From: Sulfitobacter sp. DFL-14
GTDB taxonomy: Bacteria > Pseudomonadota > Alphaproteobacteria > Rhodobacterales > Rhodobacteraceae
Direction of reading: 5' to 3'
Assembly: GCF_003335585.1 (NCBI RefSeq)
Contig: NZ_QBFD01000015.1
Location: 909,083-973,082, forward strand
Length of the DNA stretch: 64,000 nucleotides
The position numbers and the translations under genes are program-made. Shown one piece after another: positions 52,598 through 60,922 of this stretch; positions within the stretch are counted from its first letter, which is position 1; each line of letters begins with the position of its first letter. The notes beneath the pieces are model-generated. The model worked only from the letters and a program-made list of their open reading frames with translations. It was not told the origin of the DNA and did no database searches.

Positions 52598-53467
52598 TCA
52601 ACCCCACGGCTTGCCCATCAGGCCTTGCGGTCTGATGGCGAGGAAAATCATCAGGGAAACGAAGATCAGCAGATAGGTGATATCGCCGTACTGATAGAGC
52701 AGCGCGAGGCCGATGGCCTCCATGAAGCCGAGGATGATACCGCCCCAGATCGCGCCGGAAATCACACCCGCGCCACCGATCATGACCATCATGAAGGCCT
52801 TGATCGAGGTCGGTCCGCCCATGCCAAGGTTCACACCGGTGATCGTAACCAGCAGACCGCCGACCAGACCGGCAAGCATCGCACCAAGCGCGAAACCGAT
52901 CATTGAATAGCGATCCACGTTCACGCCCATCAACTGGGCCGCGGTGCGGTCCTGGGCCAGCGCGCGCAGGGCGCGGCCCGTCTTGGTGTATTGCATCAGG
53001 CCGATGAAGGCGACGATCGACAGGATCGCAAGCAGGCAGATCAGAATGCGGTCGTAGGGCATGATGATCCGGAAATCCCAGTTGAACACGCCATCCACGA
53101 TTTTCGGAACACCGCGCTGTTTCTCACCGAAAACCAGCAGGATCACCGCATCGAGGAAGAAGGCGATACCCGCAGCCAGAAGCATCGTGCTTTCTTCGCG
53201 GGCAGATCCCTTGATCACCGGCGCGAAGAGAAATTTTTCGATCAAGGCACCAAGTATGGCGAGCGTGACACAAGACATCACCAGCGCCAGAACAAACGGC
53301 ACGCCCCACTGACCGTAGAAGGTATAGGTGACGAAACCGCCAATTACATACATCTGACCGTGGGCAAAATTGAGGACGTTCATGAGGGCAAAGATCAGGG
53401 TCAGACCAAGCGCGATCATCGCATACTGGGACCCCAGATAGACGCCATTGGCAAGTATCTGTTCCAT
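52598..53467 (-). CDS. livH: LivH-type ABC transporter permease
   Basis: A 289-aa permease with about eight membrane helices and the Liv motif NGVYLGSQYAMIALGLTLIFALMNVLNFAHGQMY at the start in parts; the region NFAHGQMY is a diagnostic piece. Ends ARPQGLMGKPWG as is common. It follows the binding-protein gene after an 87-base gap that holds a strong hairpin. Confidence 0.93.
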   Translation of the reverse strand: MEQILANGVYLGSQYAMIALGLTLIFALMNVLNFAHGQMYVIGGFVTYTFYGQWGVPFVLALVMSCVTLAILGALIEKFLFAPVIKGSAREESTMLLAAGIAFFLDAVILLVFGEKQRGVPKIVDGVFNWDFRIIMPYDRILICLLAILSIVAFIGLMQYTKTGRALRALAQDRTAAQLMGVNVDRYSMIGFALGAMLAGLVGGLLVTITGVNLGMGGPTSIKAFMMVMIGGAGVISGAIWGGIILGFMEAIGLALLYQYGDITYLLIFVSLMIFLAIRPQGLMGKPWG

Positions 53468-53489
53468 GGAGCTTCCTTTGGTGGAAAAG

Positions 53490-53512
53490 CCCCGGGCCGC
53501 TGCGGCCCGGGG
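53490..53512. terminator. Attenuator hairpin between binding-protein gene and livH
   Basis: An 11-base GC-rich palindrome CCCCGGGCCGC/GCGGCCCGGGG with one base between. No T-run follows. Such intra-operon hairpins lower transporter expression relative to the abundant binding protein or protect its mRNA end. Confidence 0.7.
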
Positions 53513-53554
53513 AGGTGCTGCTTGGGAGAGAAACCAAAGCAGGAGGGGATCGCC

Positions 53555-54742
53555 TTAGTCGACTTCAGCGACGAACAGCGTCTCAAAGGTGCCGTTCTGA
53601 TAGACATTCACCACCAGCGGCACCGCCACCTGCCGTTTCTGGCCAAAGGATGTCATGCCGACATAGCGCAGCTTTGCGTCGCCGTTCATGAAGGGGTTGG
53701 GTGCTTCGAATGTATCCATCGTCGCCTGGAAAGCATCGACATCGGTGATCGCGGCAGGATCCGCCTTGAGCGTTTCCAGGATATACTCCAACGCATAGAC
53801 CTTGGTGTTGGACTCGTCGTTGTATTCGCCAAACATATCGGTATAGCGCTGCACGAATTCATTCATTGCCGGCGAAGCAAGCTCTGGCGTGGAGGCACCG
53901 CCGACCGAGATGAAGCCATTTGCCAGATCACCGGCCCCTTCGGCCAGAACACCGGCATCTTGTGCGGTTTCTGTCGAAATGACGCCCTCATAGCCCAGTT
54001 CGCGGGCAGAGCGGATCAACTGGGGCGCATTCGCGGGGGAAACACCGGAGAGCACCAGCAGATCAGGACGTGCGCGCATGACCGGCGTCAGCACCGGGGT
54101 AAAGTCGGTTGTATCAACCTGATAGGTCACATTGTCGGAAACAACTTCCAGACCCAGGGCTTTGGCCGCTTCGACGCCGCCATCGCGCTGGCTGAGCGGG
54201 TCGGATTCGTTCGCCGCGACAAAGGCAACGGTTTTGACGCCCTCTTCCGCCATCAGATATTTGTAGATTGCGGGGCCGGACTGGTAGTTTGCCACCATGC
54301 CCAGAACCGCGTTTGAGGCGGGTGCCTCATAGAGCGACTTGGGGAAGGCATAAGGGAAATACATGATCCCGTTGGATTCAGCTACCGGACGAACAGCGGC
54401 CGCGCCGTCATCGACGTTCGGACCAACAACATAGTGAATGCCTTCCTGGGCCATTTTCTCCATGCCCGCGATGGCGCGCTTGGGGTCCTTCTGATCGTCG
54501 AAGGACACGATTTCGATGTCATAGGTCGTGTCACCGATGGTGTAGCCGCCGGTTTCGTTGATCCAGGCGGCGCGCGTTTCCATCGACCGCTGGTTGGAAA
54601 TGCCCCATGCCGCGGCAGGGCCACTGGTCACGCCGACAAAACCGATTTTCAGAACCGGGTTCTCTGCGACGGCGGCGGTTGCCCCGATCGCTGTCACTGC
54701 AACAGCCGCCATGGCCGTTTTCACAAATGATCTTCTTTGCAT
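53555..54742 (-). CDS. Liv-type periplasmic substrate-binding protein
   Basis: A 395-aa exported binding protein: twin-Arg-like QRRSFVKTAMAAVAV signal, then the mature fold with VLKIGFVGVTSGPAAAWG and FDDQKDPKRAIAGMEKMA. First gene of the minus-strand operon SBP-livH-livM-livG-livF-racemase. The substrate is unknown; the racemase suggests an amino acid derivative, hydantoin or amide. It diverges from the GntR gene across 228 bases with a palindrome. Confidence 0.92.
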   Translation of the reverse strand: MQRRSFVKTAMAAVAVTAIGATAAVAENPVLKIGFVGVTSGPAAAWGISNQRSMETRAAWINETGGYTIGDTTYDIEIVSFDDQKDPKRAIAGMEKMAQEGIHYVVGPNVDDGAAAVRPVAESNGIMYFPYAFPKSLYEAPASNAVLGMVANYQSGPAIYKYLMAEEGVKTVAFVAANESDPLSQRDGGVEAAKALGLEVVSDNVTYQVDTTDFTPVLTPVMRARPDLLVLSGVSPANAPQLIRSARELGYEGVISTETAQDAGVLAEGAGDLANGFISVGGASTPELASPAMNEFVQRYTDMFGEYNDESNTKVYALEYILETLKADPAAITDVDAFQATMDTFEAPNPFMNGDAKLRYVGMTSFGQKRQVAVPLVVNVYQNGTFETLFVAEVD

Positions 54743-54837
54743 GTCTTAACTCCCGTTGAATCAAATTTTGACGCGTTTTGCGCCATTCTTGGCCAGCATT
54801 TTGATGGATTCCCCATGTTGCCGCAGCGTCAGTTGAC

Positions 54838-54851
54838 GATTGTTAACAATC
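54838..54851. promoter_or_regulatory. Palindromic operator candidate of the GntR regulator
   Basis: The perfect 14-base palindrome GATTGTTAACAATC lies midway in the gap between the binding-protein and GntR genes. GntR/FCD regulators bind short AT-rich palindromes of this type, so it is a good candidate site for control of both genes. Confidence 0.55.
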
Positions 54852-54970
54852 TCTGTCAACATTTTTGTTATTTTGGTCGACAAATTCTAACGCTTGGCCT
54901 TACACTGATTGAAGTTTAAGCATTTGCAGCCAGCAAGGCCGCAAAGCCAATCAATCCTGAAAGAAATCTT

Positions 54971-55690
54971 GTGTCCTCCAAGCCGCAGCAAAGCAGACAA
55001 GCGACATCCGACCCGACCGGGGGCCCGGATGAGAACTTTATTGTCGAGCGCATTTACAAGGCGGTGATGGAACAACGTCTGGCCCCGAAAACCAAGCTGA
55101 GCGAAGCGCGCCTGTGCGAGACATTCGGTGTCGGGCGGATGCGGGTTCGGCGCGCACTTCTGCTGCTCTCAAGTCAGGGCATCATCGAACTACAGTCAAA
55201 TCGCGGTGCATATGTCGCCTGTCCGGACAAGACCGAAGCGAACGATGTATTCGCGGCCCGGATGTTGATCGAACCACCACTCGTTCGGCAACTGGCGCAG
55301 AACCCGGGTGATATTGATCTGGCACTTCTCACCAACCACATCGCTCTTGAAGATGCGGCCCGCGGAAAAAAAGAGCGTACCGAAATCATTCGGCTGTCAG
55401 GCGAATTTCACACAACACTCGCCCAGGCGACCGGAAACAAGTTTATCTCCCGGATGATGCGCGAGCTGGTCACACGGACGTCACTCATCGTCGGCCTCTT
55501 CGGGACATCAGAAAACGCCAGTTGCCCGGATGATGAACACAGCAACATCCTGAAAGCGATCCAGTCACATGACCCGGATCTGGCCGAGAAATTGCTCATA
55601 TCTCACCTCAACCACATTCAAAGGGGTCTCGATATGGAAGCGCGCCAGGAGCCCCAGGACGACCTGGCTGCCATTCTTGGTTCGGATTGA
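54971..55690 (+). CDS. GntR-family regulator (FCD subclass)
   Basis: A 239-aa regulator starting at a GTG. The N-terminal winged helix (about residues 30-95) contains KLSEARLCETFGVGRMRVRRALLLLSSQGI, followed by a helical FCD ligand domain (about 95-235) with EDAARG and EFHTTLAQATGNKF. It probably controls the divergent Liv transporter/racemase operon. The start is weakly supported by a GAAAG site 6-8 bases upstream. Confidence 0.9.
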   Translation: MSSKPQQSRQATSDPTGGPDENFIVERIYKAVMEQRLAPKTKLSEARLCETFGVGRMRVRRALLLLSSQGIIELQSNRGAYVACPDKTEANDVFAARMLIEPPLVRQLAQNPGDIDLALLTNHIALEDAARGKKERTEIIRLSGEFHTTLAQATGNKFISRMMRELVTRTSLIVGLFGTSENASCPDDEHSNILKAIQSHDPDLAEKLLISHLNHIQRGLDMEARQEPQDDLAAILGSD

Positions 55691-55824
55691 ACAACAGCCA
55701 ATCCATCACCCGTTGTCTGCGTAAACCGACAGTGCTGCGCAAGCCGATCGACGAGATTGCTTTCCTCGCTTCCGAAGCCCGACCTTCGCGCAGATCGCAG
55801 CCAAGGCTGGGACCGAGCCCAACA
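55691..55824. other. Short intergenic region after the GntR gene
   Basis: 134 bases between convergent genes. Short frames here resemble no known protein; nothing else was seen. Confidence 0.3.
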
Positions 55825-56727
55825 TTACCTTTGAAGAAACCGCAATACCTCAGAATTGAGTTCACCAGGGGCATCCTCGTGAACGATGTGCGAGGCCTTC
55901 GGTAACACTCGGTGTGTCGCATTGGGAAGTATACCAGCCAAGGCCTCGTTGAGCCGCCGAAAGACGGCTGGGCTTGAATCCCCGCTCAGCAACAGGACAG
56001 GCATCGTGATCAGCGAGAGTGGTGCCTCCCGCAAATCCGGAAACCCTTGATACAAAGCCTGCGCCCTATCCGTCCCACGGTTGTCCCAAACCTGCTGATA
56101 GCGTTCTTCGGAAAGGTCTGCGAAGGCCTTGTCCCCCAACACACCCCGACCAAAGTGCGCAAGAGCGGCTTTGTCATCTCCATTTCGAAAGGCCTTTTCC
56201 GCTGGCGCGAACGTACCTGCGCCCAGCTTCGCTATCGACAGGCCGAGTTTGGGCTTTGACAGAAGAAGTTTCAACAAAGGTAGGGGTTTCGGCGGAATTT
56301 GGAGGTGGACAGATACGGTAGGTGGTTCGATCAGGACTAGACTTCGACACATTGCAGGTTTCTGTAATGCCAGGATGAGTGCGATCAGCCCGCCCCATGA
56401 ATGGCCGACGATATGTGTCGGTGCCGCGCCAAGGTGCTCAATAAGCGTCGCCAAGTCATCCACATGCGTTTGGATCGGGTCTGGCGCTTCGCTCGGGATT
56501 GGCGCGTTGGGTTTGTGATAGCGTCGGCTGTAGCAAATGGTGCGAAAAGAATTGGAGAAGACTGGGACCTGACTGGCCCAGCTTCGCATGTCAGACACGC
56601 CGCCGTGGACCAACACAATCGGCGGGCCGCTGCCTTGTTCCAATACGGCCAATTTGGTGCCGTTCACTTCGATGGATGGGATATCATCTAGCTCGTCCAT
56701 AAAACACAATAGCACATGTGCTCGCAT
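55825..56727 (-). CDS. Alpha/beta hydrolase
   Basis: A 300-aa hydrolase fold: VLVHGGVSDMRSWASQ (oxyanion region, near 39-54), nucleophile Ser in GHSWGG (near 108), and C-terminal His in ASHIVHEDAP (near 280). An Asp is likely in the LLLSGDSSP strand. No signal peptide is seen. The substrate cannot be told. The ATG at 56727 is used; ATG at 56700 (MDELDD) also fits. The gene is unlinked to its neighbours. Confidence 0.88.
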   Translation of the reverse strand: MRAHVLLCFMDELDDIPSIEVNGTKLAVLEQGSGPPIVLVHGGVSDMRSWASQVPVFSNSFRTICYSRRYHKPNAPIPSEAPDPIQTHVDDLATLIEHLGAAPTHIVGHSWGGLIALILALQKPAMCRSLVLIEPPTVSVHLQIPPKPLPLLKLLLSKPKLGLSIAKLGAGTFAPAEKAFRNGDDKAALAHFGRGVLGDKAFADLSEERYQQVWDNRGTDRAQALYQGFPDLREAPLSLITMPVLLLSGDSSPAVFRRLNEALAGILPNATHRVLPKASHIVHEDAPGELNSEVLRFLQR

Positions 56728-56784
56728 ATTTCGAACGGCAACTCCGCACCCGCACAGCGGACAATCGTCAGCCTGTAGATGTCC

Positions 56785-57150
56785 TCAATGCGGTGCGATG
56801 AAGAACCGTCCGAGTGCGATCAACGCGCAGACGGCTACGACACCCAGCCAATAATACAATGGCCCGTTGTCGAGGGCCCCCGAGCACAGATGCACGCCGG
56901 AGAAAACAAGCATTTCCACCGCGATTCCGATGGCAGCGATCGGCACCAGCCACCCCAGTGAGGCGGAAACAACCGGAGCGACCAGACCGGCAGCACAGAG
57001 CAGTTCAAACGGGATCAGGCCCATCCAGACGACACTGGGGATCGCGGTCAGCGTCGGGACAGCCTGTTCCGAGTTAAAGAGTTTCCAGCCCGCGCCGATG
57101 ACCGTGTGCAGCGCCAGCAGCGCCTGAAGTATCCAGAGAACGATGTTCAT
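56785..57150 (-). CDS. DoxX-like membrane protein
   Basis: A 121-aa protein with four membrane helices in the DoxX arrangement (LWILQALLALHTVIGAGWKLF, then WMGLIPFELLCAAGLV, IAAIGIAVEMLVFSGVHL and YYWLGVVAVCALIALGRFF). It follows the SRPBCC gene with a four-base overlap. This ArsR-SRPBCC-DoxX arrangement is frequent and its job is unknown; a stress or lipophilic-compound response is possible. Confidence 0.82.
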   Translation of the reverse strand: MNIVLWILQALLALHTVIGAGWKLFNSEQAVPTLTAIPSVVWMGLIPFELLCAAGLVAPVVSASLGWLVPIAAIGIAVEMLVFSGVHLCSGALDNGPLYYWLGVVAVCALIALGRFFIAPH

Positions 57151-57572
57151 TGCGCGTCCTCATCTTCGAGATCGGCAATGACCTCTTCCAGCCTGCCGAG
57201 GAACTTTTCCCAACCAGCCCTGGCTCCGTGATAGGCCCGATCCTGACCGGAGCCGAAACCCGATTGCTCCATCTTCAGATGCGTGCCGGTGCCGGTTTCC
57301 GTCAGGGTCCAGGTCACCACGCTTTCCAGCCCGTGCGCCGCCCAGGAATAGGAAAGCGACTTGTGGGGCTCGACCGCCAGAACCTCGCAGGATACCGTTC
57401 CCCAGTCGGCTTCCAGATCGAAACGGTGCCCGACCTCGGGTTTGAAATCGCTCTTCATCAGCCATTCCTCCATGAGGTGCTTCTGCGTCAACGCGCGCCA
57501 TACCTTCTCCGGCGCGTGGCGCAAATCGCGTTCTTTCACGACCGTGCGCGTAGTCTTGTCGGTTTCTGTCAC
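57147..57572 (-). CDS. SRPBCC (AHSA1-like) domain protein
   Basis: A 141-aa protein of the START/Bet v 1 superfamily. It has VVKERDLRHAPEKVWRALTQ (first strand and helix), EEWLMKSDFKPEVGHRFDL and ESVVTWTLTETGTGTHLKMEQSGF. It probably binds a hydrophobic ligand. The GTG start overlaps the ArsR stop (GTGA); it lies in a three-gene operon. Confidence 0.85.
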   Translation of the reverse strand: MTETDKTTRTVVKERDLRHAPEKVWRALTQKHLMEEWLMKSDFKPEVGHRFDLEADWGTVSCEVLAVEPHKSLSYSWAAHGLESVVTWTLTETGTGTHLKMEQSGFGSGQDRAYHGARAGWEKFLGRLEEVIADLEDEDAQ

Positions 57573-57892
57573 TGGTCCATCCTCTTCAAAATATCTTCGA
57601 GACCGTCGAGCTTTACATCCCAGAAGCGGCTCATGGTCCGCGTCCAGTCAACCAGCGGAGCCAGCCCCTGGATATTCGCGGAATAACGGGTCTGACGCCC
57701 ATCCTGCCGCCCACTGACAAGGCCCGCCTGTTTCAGAACGGCCAGATGTTTCGACACAGCCGGTTGCGAAATCCCGGCCTGTTCGGTCAGCGACAGGACG
57801 TTCTGTTCGCCATCAAGGCACAGCCGCTCCAAGATCGCCCTGCGCGTTGGGTCGGCAAGGGATCGGAATATCCTGTCGTGCTGATCTGACAT
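57569..57892 (-). CDS. ArsR-family transcriptional regulator
   Basis: A 107-aa winged-helix regulator without metal-binding Cys pairs: RIFRSLADPTRRAILERLCLDGEQNVLSLTEQAGISQPAVSKHLAVLKQAGLV is the HTH core in pieces (about residues 7-60). It heads the operon with the SRPBCC and DoxX genes, and the palindrome just upstream is probably its autoregulatory site. Confidence 0.9.
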   Translation of the reverse strand: MSDQHDRIFRSLADPTRRAILERLCLDGEQNVLSLTEQAGISQPAVSKHLAVLKQAGLVSGRQDGRQTRYSANIQGLAPLVDWTRTMSRFWDVKLDGLEDILKRMDQ

Positions 57893-57907
57893 AACAAATA
57901 GCCCTTT

Positions 57908-57928
57908 GATTATGAATCACTCATAACC
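57908..57928. promoter_or_regulatory. ArsR-type operator candidate
   Basis: Inverted repeat ATTATGA-N5-TCATAAC (core TTATGA-N5-TCATAA at 57910-57926) begins 16 bases upstream of the ArsR start. ArsR proteins of the ArsR-SRPBCC class commonly bind such AT-rich dyads to repress themselves. Confidence 0.65.
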
Positions 57929-57948
57929 GTTCAGCTATGCTCTTGTCA

Positions 57949-57964
57949 ATTAGGCTCTGGACCC
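57949..57964 (-). repeat. 16-base sequence shared with 16005-16020 (inverted)
   Basis: Exact reverse complement of 16005-16020 (ATTAGGCTCTGGACCC here). It lies about 50 bases before the MITE-like element, as the first copy lies beside the dispersed repeat. Confidence 0.65.
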
Positions 57965-58016
57965 GCAGCCAGTTTCAGAGGCAAGCGGAGTTCAACTCGC
58001 GCCTAGCACGAAGCAC

Positions 58017-58193
58017 GGCTTTGTCAGGTTGCCTGTTGCCGACTGTGAGTCTACCGCTGGCTGATGATATTTTCTGTCTCGTCATCGGCCTTGAAGGGCT
58101 ATCGCTTTCCACGTTCGGTCGTAGGCGAAATAGTGGTCTGATGCTATTGCATCCGCTTTTTATCCAAGCGTTGAGAAATAACCTGACAAAGCC
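58017..58193. mobile_element. MITE-like element with 14-base terminal inverted repeats
   Basis: A 177-base non-coding element bounded by perfect inverted repeats GGCTTTGTCAGGTT (58017-58030) and AACCTGACAAAGCC (58180-58193). The ends begin with GGC, similar to some IS6-family ends, so it may be an internally deleted insertion sequence. No transposase remains and no target-site duplication is evident. The inside shows no clear gene. Confidence 0.65.
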
Positions 58194-58340
58194 CTGCCAA
58201 ATACTGTCGGATTCCGCTGACAACAGACGATGGATTTGCTGTTGATCAGCACCAAAACCTTGAAATTTGATGAAATCGCCGCTCAGCAGGCCTTGGCGGG
58301 GCGGGTCTCCGTCAGAGAACCGGCTTGATTGGAATTCTGT

Positions 58341-58355
58341 TATGTGTAACACATA
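58341..58355. promoter_or_regulatory. Palindromic GntR-type operator candidate
   Basis: A 15-base palindrome TATGTGTAACACATA lies 43 bases before the dehydrogenase ATG at 58398. TGTGT-N-ACACA dyads are typical FadR/GntR-FCD operators, so the GntR regulator at 62874-63578, the likely local controller, may bind here. Confidence 0.6.
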
Positions 58356-58397
58356 TCAAATCTGGCGGGCGTGCCCTTCGGATCAGGCGTATTGAGT

Positions 58398-59801
58398 ATG
58401 GATGGGGATGTGGTTTTGAAAGATGTTGCACTTTCGACCCTTTTGGGGCCTGCTGGACACCTTGCTGGTGCGGACATGCCCGCGCGCAATCGCACGGACT
58501 GGAGCTTTCTGCCTGCGACCAACCCGCGTGCGGTTTTGCGCCCGACAACCACGCAAGAAGTGTCCTCCATCCTGCGCTATGCCGATAGCCATGGCGTTCC
58601 GGTCACCCCGCAAGGTGGGCTGACAGGGCTGGTTGGCGGGGCGCGTCCGCTGGACGACGGCATCGCGCTTTCGCTGGAACGCATGGTTGGAATCGAAGAA
58701 ATCGACGCCGATGGCATGACCATGACGGTGCGTGCCGGCACGCCGCTGGAAACCATCCAGAAGGCGGCTGCCGAGGCGGGGCTGTATTTTCCGCTGGACC
58801 TTGGCGCGCGGGGTTCGTGCGCCATTGGCGGCAACCTGTCGACAAATGCGGGTGGCAACCGTGTGATCCGCTATGGCATGGCGCGTGATCTGGTGCTTGG
58901 GGTCGAGGTGGTTTTGCCCGACGGCACGGTGATGCCAATGCTGAACAAGATGATAAAGAACAACGCCGGCTATGACCTGAAGCAGTTGTTTCTGGGCGCC
59001 GAGGGCACCCTTGGCGTGATTACCCGCGCCGTTTTGCGGCTGTACCCTGCGCCGGGCTGCACCCATGCCGTTCTGTGTACGGCAGAAAGTTTTAACAAGG
59101 TTCTGGCGGTGCTTTCGACCGTGCGGAGGCGCCTGGGGCCGCTGCTGTCGGCCTTTGAGGTGATGTGGTCCGACTATTGGACGCAAGCCACGCAAAAGGT
59201 TCCGGGCATGCGCGCGCCGGTCGAGATCGGCGGGGCATCGCATGTCATTCTGATCGAGATGCAGGGGCTGGATGATACCATTGACGGCGCGCGGTTCGCG
59301 CAATTGCTGGAAGACATGATAGAGCAGGAACTGATCACGGACGGCGCTGTTGCACAAAGTCTGGGCGATGTCGCCGCCTTTTGGGCGACCCGCGATGCGG
59401 CGGCGGAATTTGCCAATCCCGCCGTGATCGGGCCGCATATCAGCTTTGACGTTGGGCTGACCGTTGCGCGGATGGACGAATTCACTACCCGCGCAAAACA
59501 AGGGTTGATGGACGCGCTTGGCTGCCACTCGGTCTATTATGGCCATGTTGGTGACGGAAACCTGCATGTGGTCGCTTGGGTGCCCGGGGCCGACCCGCAA
59601 CCGCTGAGCGAAGCCAGCCGGATCGTCTATGACATCATAGGCGACATGGGCGGCACCATCTCGGCAGAGCACGGCATCGGAACATTGAAAAAACCCTATC
59701 TGCCGCTCAGCCGCAGCGTCGAAGAAATAGATACGATGCGCCGCCTTAAGGCCGCGCTTGACCCCGGCGGCATCATGAACCCGACCAAGATTTTCGACTA
59801 A
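58398..59801 (+). CDS. FAD-linked 2-hydroxyacid dehydrogenase (GlcD/D2HGDH family)
   Basis: A flavoprotein that oxidises D-2-hydroxy acids. From the ATG at 58398 it is 467 aa. The FAD-binding part (about 40-220) has PQGGLTGLVGGARPLDDG, GARGSCAIGGNLSTNAGGNR and LFLGAEGTLGVITRAVLRL; the C-terminal substrate/metal part has HVGDGNLHVV and SAEHGIGTLKKPYL. A GTG at 58371 in frame could give a slightly longer protein. The exact acid (lactate, glycolate, malate, hydroxyglutarate) is not readable. First gene of the catabolic operon. Confidence 0.92.
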   Translation: MDGDVVLKDVALSTLLGPAGHLAGADMPARNRTDWSFLPATNPRAVLRPTTTQEVSSILRYADSHGVPVTPQGGLTGLVGGARPLDDGIALSLERMVGIEEIDADGMTMTVRAGTPLETIQKAAAEAGLYFPLDLGARGSCAIGGNLSTNAGGNRVIRYGMARDLVLGVEVVLPDGTVMPMLNKMIKNNAGYDLKQLFLGAEGTLGVITRAVLRLYPAPGCTHAVLCTAESFNKVLAVLSTVRRRLGPLLSAFEVMWSDYWTQATQKVPGMRAPVEIGGASHVILIEMQGLDDTIDGARFAQLLEDMIEQELITDGAVAQSLGDVAAFWATRDAAAEFANPAVIGPHISFDVGLTVARMDEFTTRAKQGLMDALGCHSVYYGHVGDGNLHVVAWVPGADPQPLSEASRIVYDIIGDMGGTISAEHGIGTLKKPYLPLSRSVEEIDTMRRLKAALDPGGIMNPTKIFD

Positions 59802-59872
59802 CCAACCCAAGGGTTTGCAAGGGCGGGAGGAAACAACGCACGCGCAAACCAAATCCCCGAGGAGGATACACC

Positions 59873-60853
59873 GTGAAGATGACAAGACAGCACTTTCTTG
59901 CAGGCCTGGCCGCACTGATGACATCGGTTGCACTGCCTGCTGCCGCCGCAGACTGGCCTGATGGCCCCGTGACCATGATCGTGCCTTGGGGTGCCGGCGG
60001 CGGCACCGATGCGACCGCGCGGATGATCGGCTCGATTTTGGAAGAGCAGATTGGCGTGCCGGTTCCGGTGCAGAACCGCACCGGCGGCTCTGGTGTGATT
60101 GGCCATGCGGGCATCGCGGATGCAGCCCCCGACGGTCAGACCATCGGCGTTGCCACGCTGGAAATCGGCACGATGCATCACCTTGGCCTGACCGAACTGG
60201 ATTACACCGGCTATACGCCACTGGGCCTGTACAACGCAGACCCGGCCGCGATTTTTGTTCAGGACAAAAGCGATTACGCCACGATTTCGGATCTGTTGAC
60301 CGCGCTCAACGCGGCTTCTGACGGCGAAATGAAAGGCTCGGGGTCCGCTCAGGGCGGTGTGAACCATCTGGCGCTGGCCGGGATGCTGATGGCAGCGGGT
60401 ATGCCTGCCAGCCGCGTGACCTGGGTGCCATCTGAAGGCGCCGCACCGGGGCTTCAGGATCTGGCCGCTGGCGGCGTTGCTGTTGCCACCGCATCGCTGC
60501 CCGAAGCTGCTGCGTTGATGGAAGCCGGGCTGATCCGTCCCTTGGCCGTGTTTTCCAATGACCGTCTGGACATAGCGCCGGATGTCCCAACCTTTACCGA
60601 GGCGACAGGCCATGAGTTTGCGCTGGGGTCATGGCGCGGGCTGGTCGCCCCTGCGGGGCTTGATCCTGCGGTGGCTGACAAAATCACCGCCGCGCTTGGT
60701 GCCGTTGTGAGCGATCCGCGCTATACAGAATTCATGGCCCAACGCGGCTATGCGATGCAGTGGACCACGGGCGCGGATTTCGAGGCCTTTATGACGGCAT
60801 CTGACGATCGGCTGGGCGAAACCCTGAAGGCTGTCGGCCTCGCGTCGGAATAA
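59873..60853 (+). CDS. Tripartite tricarboxylate transporter substrate-binding protein (TctC-like)
   Basis: A 326-aa exported binding protein, starting at GTG (59873) behind a GGAGGA site. The signal is LAGLAALMTSVALPAAAA, then DGPVTMIVPWGAGGGTDATAR, the TctC hallmark, and GSGVIGHAG. It is the binding component of a TTT importer for a di- or tricarboxylate. The gene follows the dehydrogenase; the two membrane genes follow it after a hairpin. Confidence 0.93.
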   Translation: MKMTRQHFLAGLAALMTSVALPAAAADWPDGPVTMIVPWGAGGGTDATARMIGSILEEQIGVPVPVQNRTGGSGVIGHAGIADAAPDGQTIGVATLEIGTMHHLGLTELDYTGYTPLGLYNADPAAIFVQDKSDYATISDLLTALNAASDGEMKGSGSAQGGVNHLALAGMLMAAGMPASRVTWVPSEGAAPGLQDLAAGGVAVATASLPEAAALMEAGLIRPLAVFSNDRLDIAPDVPTFTEATGHEFALGSWRGLVAPAGLDPAVADKITAALGAVVSDPRYTEFMAQRGYAMQWTTGADFEAFMTASDDRLGETLKAVGLASE

Positions 60854-60859
60854 AACAAC

Positions 60860-60896
60860 GGAGCGACGGGCGGTCACAAGGATTGCCCGTCGCTCC
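60860..60896. terminator. Attenuator hairpin between TctC-like and TctB-like genes
   Basis: A perfect 12-base stem GGAGCGACGGGC/GCCCGTCGCTCC with a 13-base loop and no T-run, between the binding protein and membrane genes. It likely raises binding-protein over membrane-protein output, as in the Liv operon. Confidence 0.7.
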
Positions 60897-60922
60897 ACCA
60901 CCCCTGGGGAGGAGGCGGAGCC

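Larger units (their letters stand above)
57893..58397. other. 505-base intergenic region with operator and MITE-like element
   Basis: Between the ArsR gene and the dehydrogenase gene. It holds the ArsR operator, the shared 16-mer, the MITE-like element and the GntR-type palindrome described separately. No other gene was seen. Confidence 0.6.

Noticed and set aside
55691..55824. Possible gene remnant after the GntR gene
   Set aside because: Short frames only, no recognisable motif, and no terminal repeats to support an insertion sequence.
58383..60221. 612-codon minus-strand frame opposite the dehydrogenase and TctC-like genes
   Set aside because: It spans two confident genes and their spacer on the other strand, with no recognisable domain.
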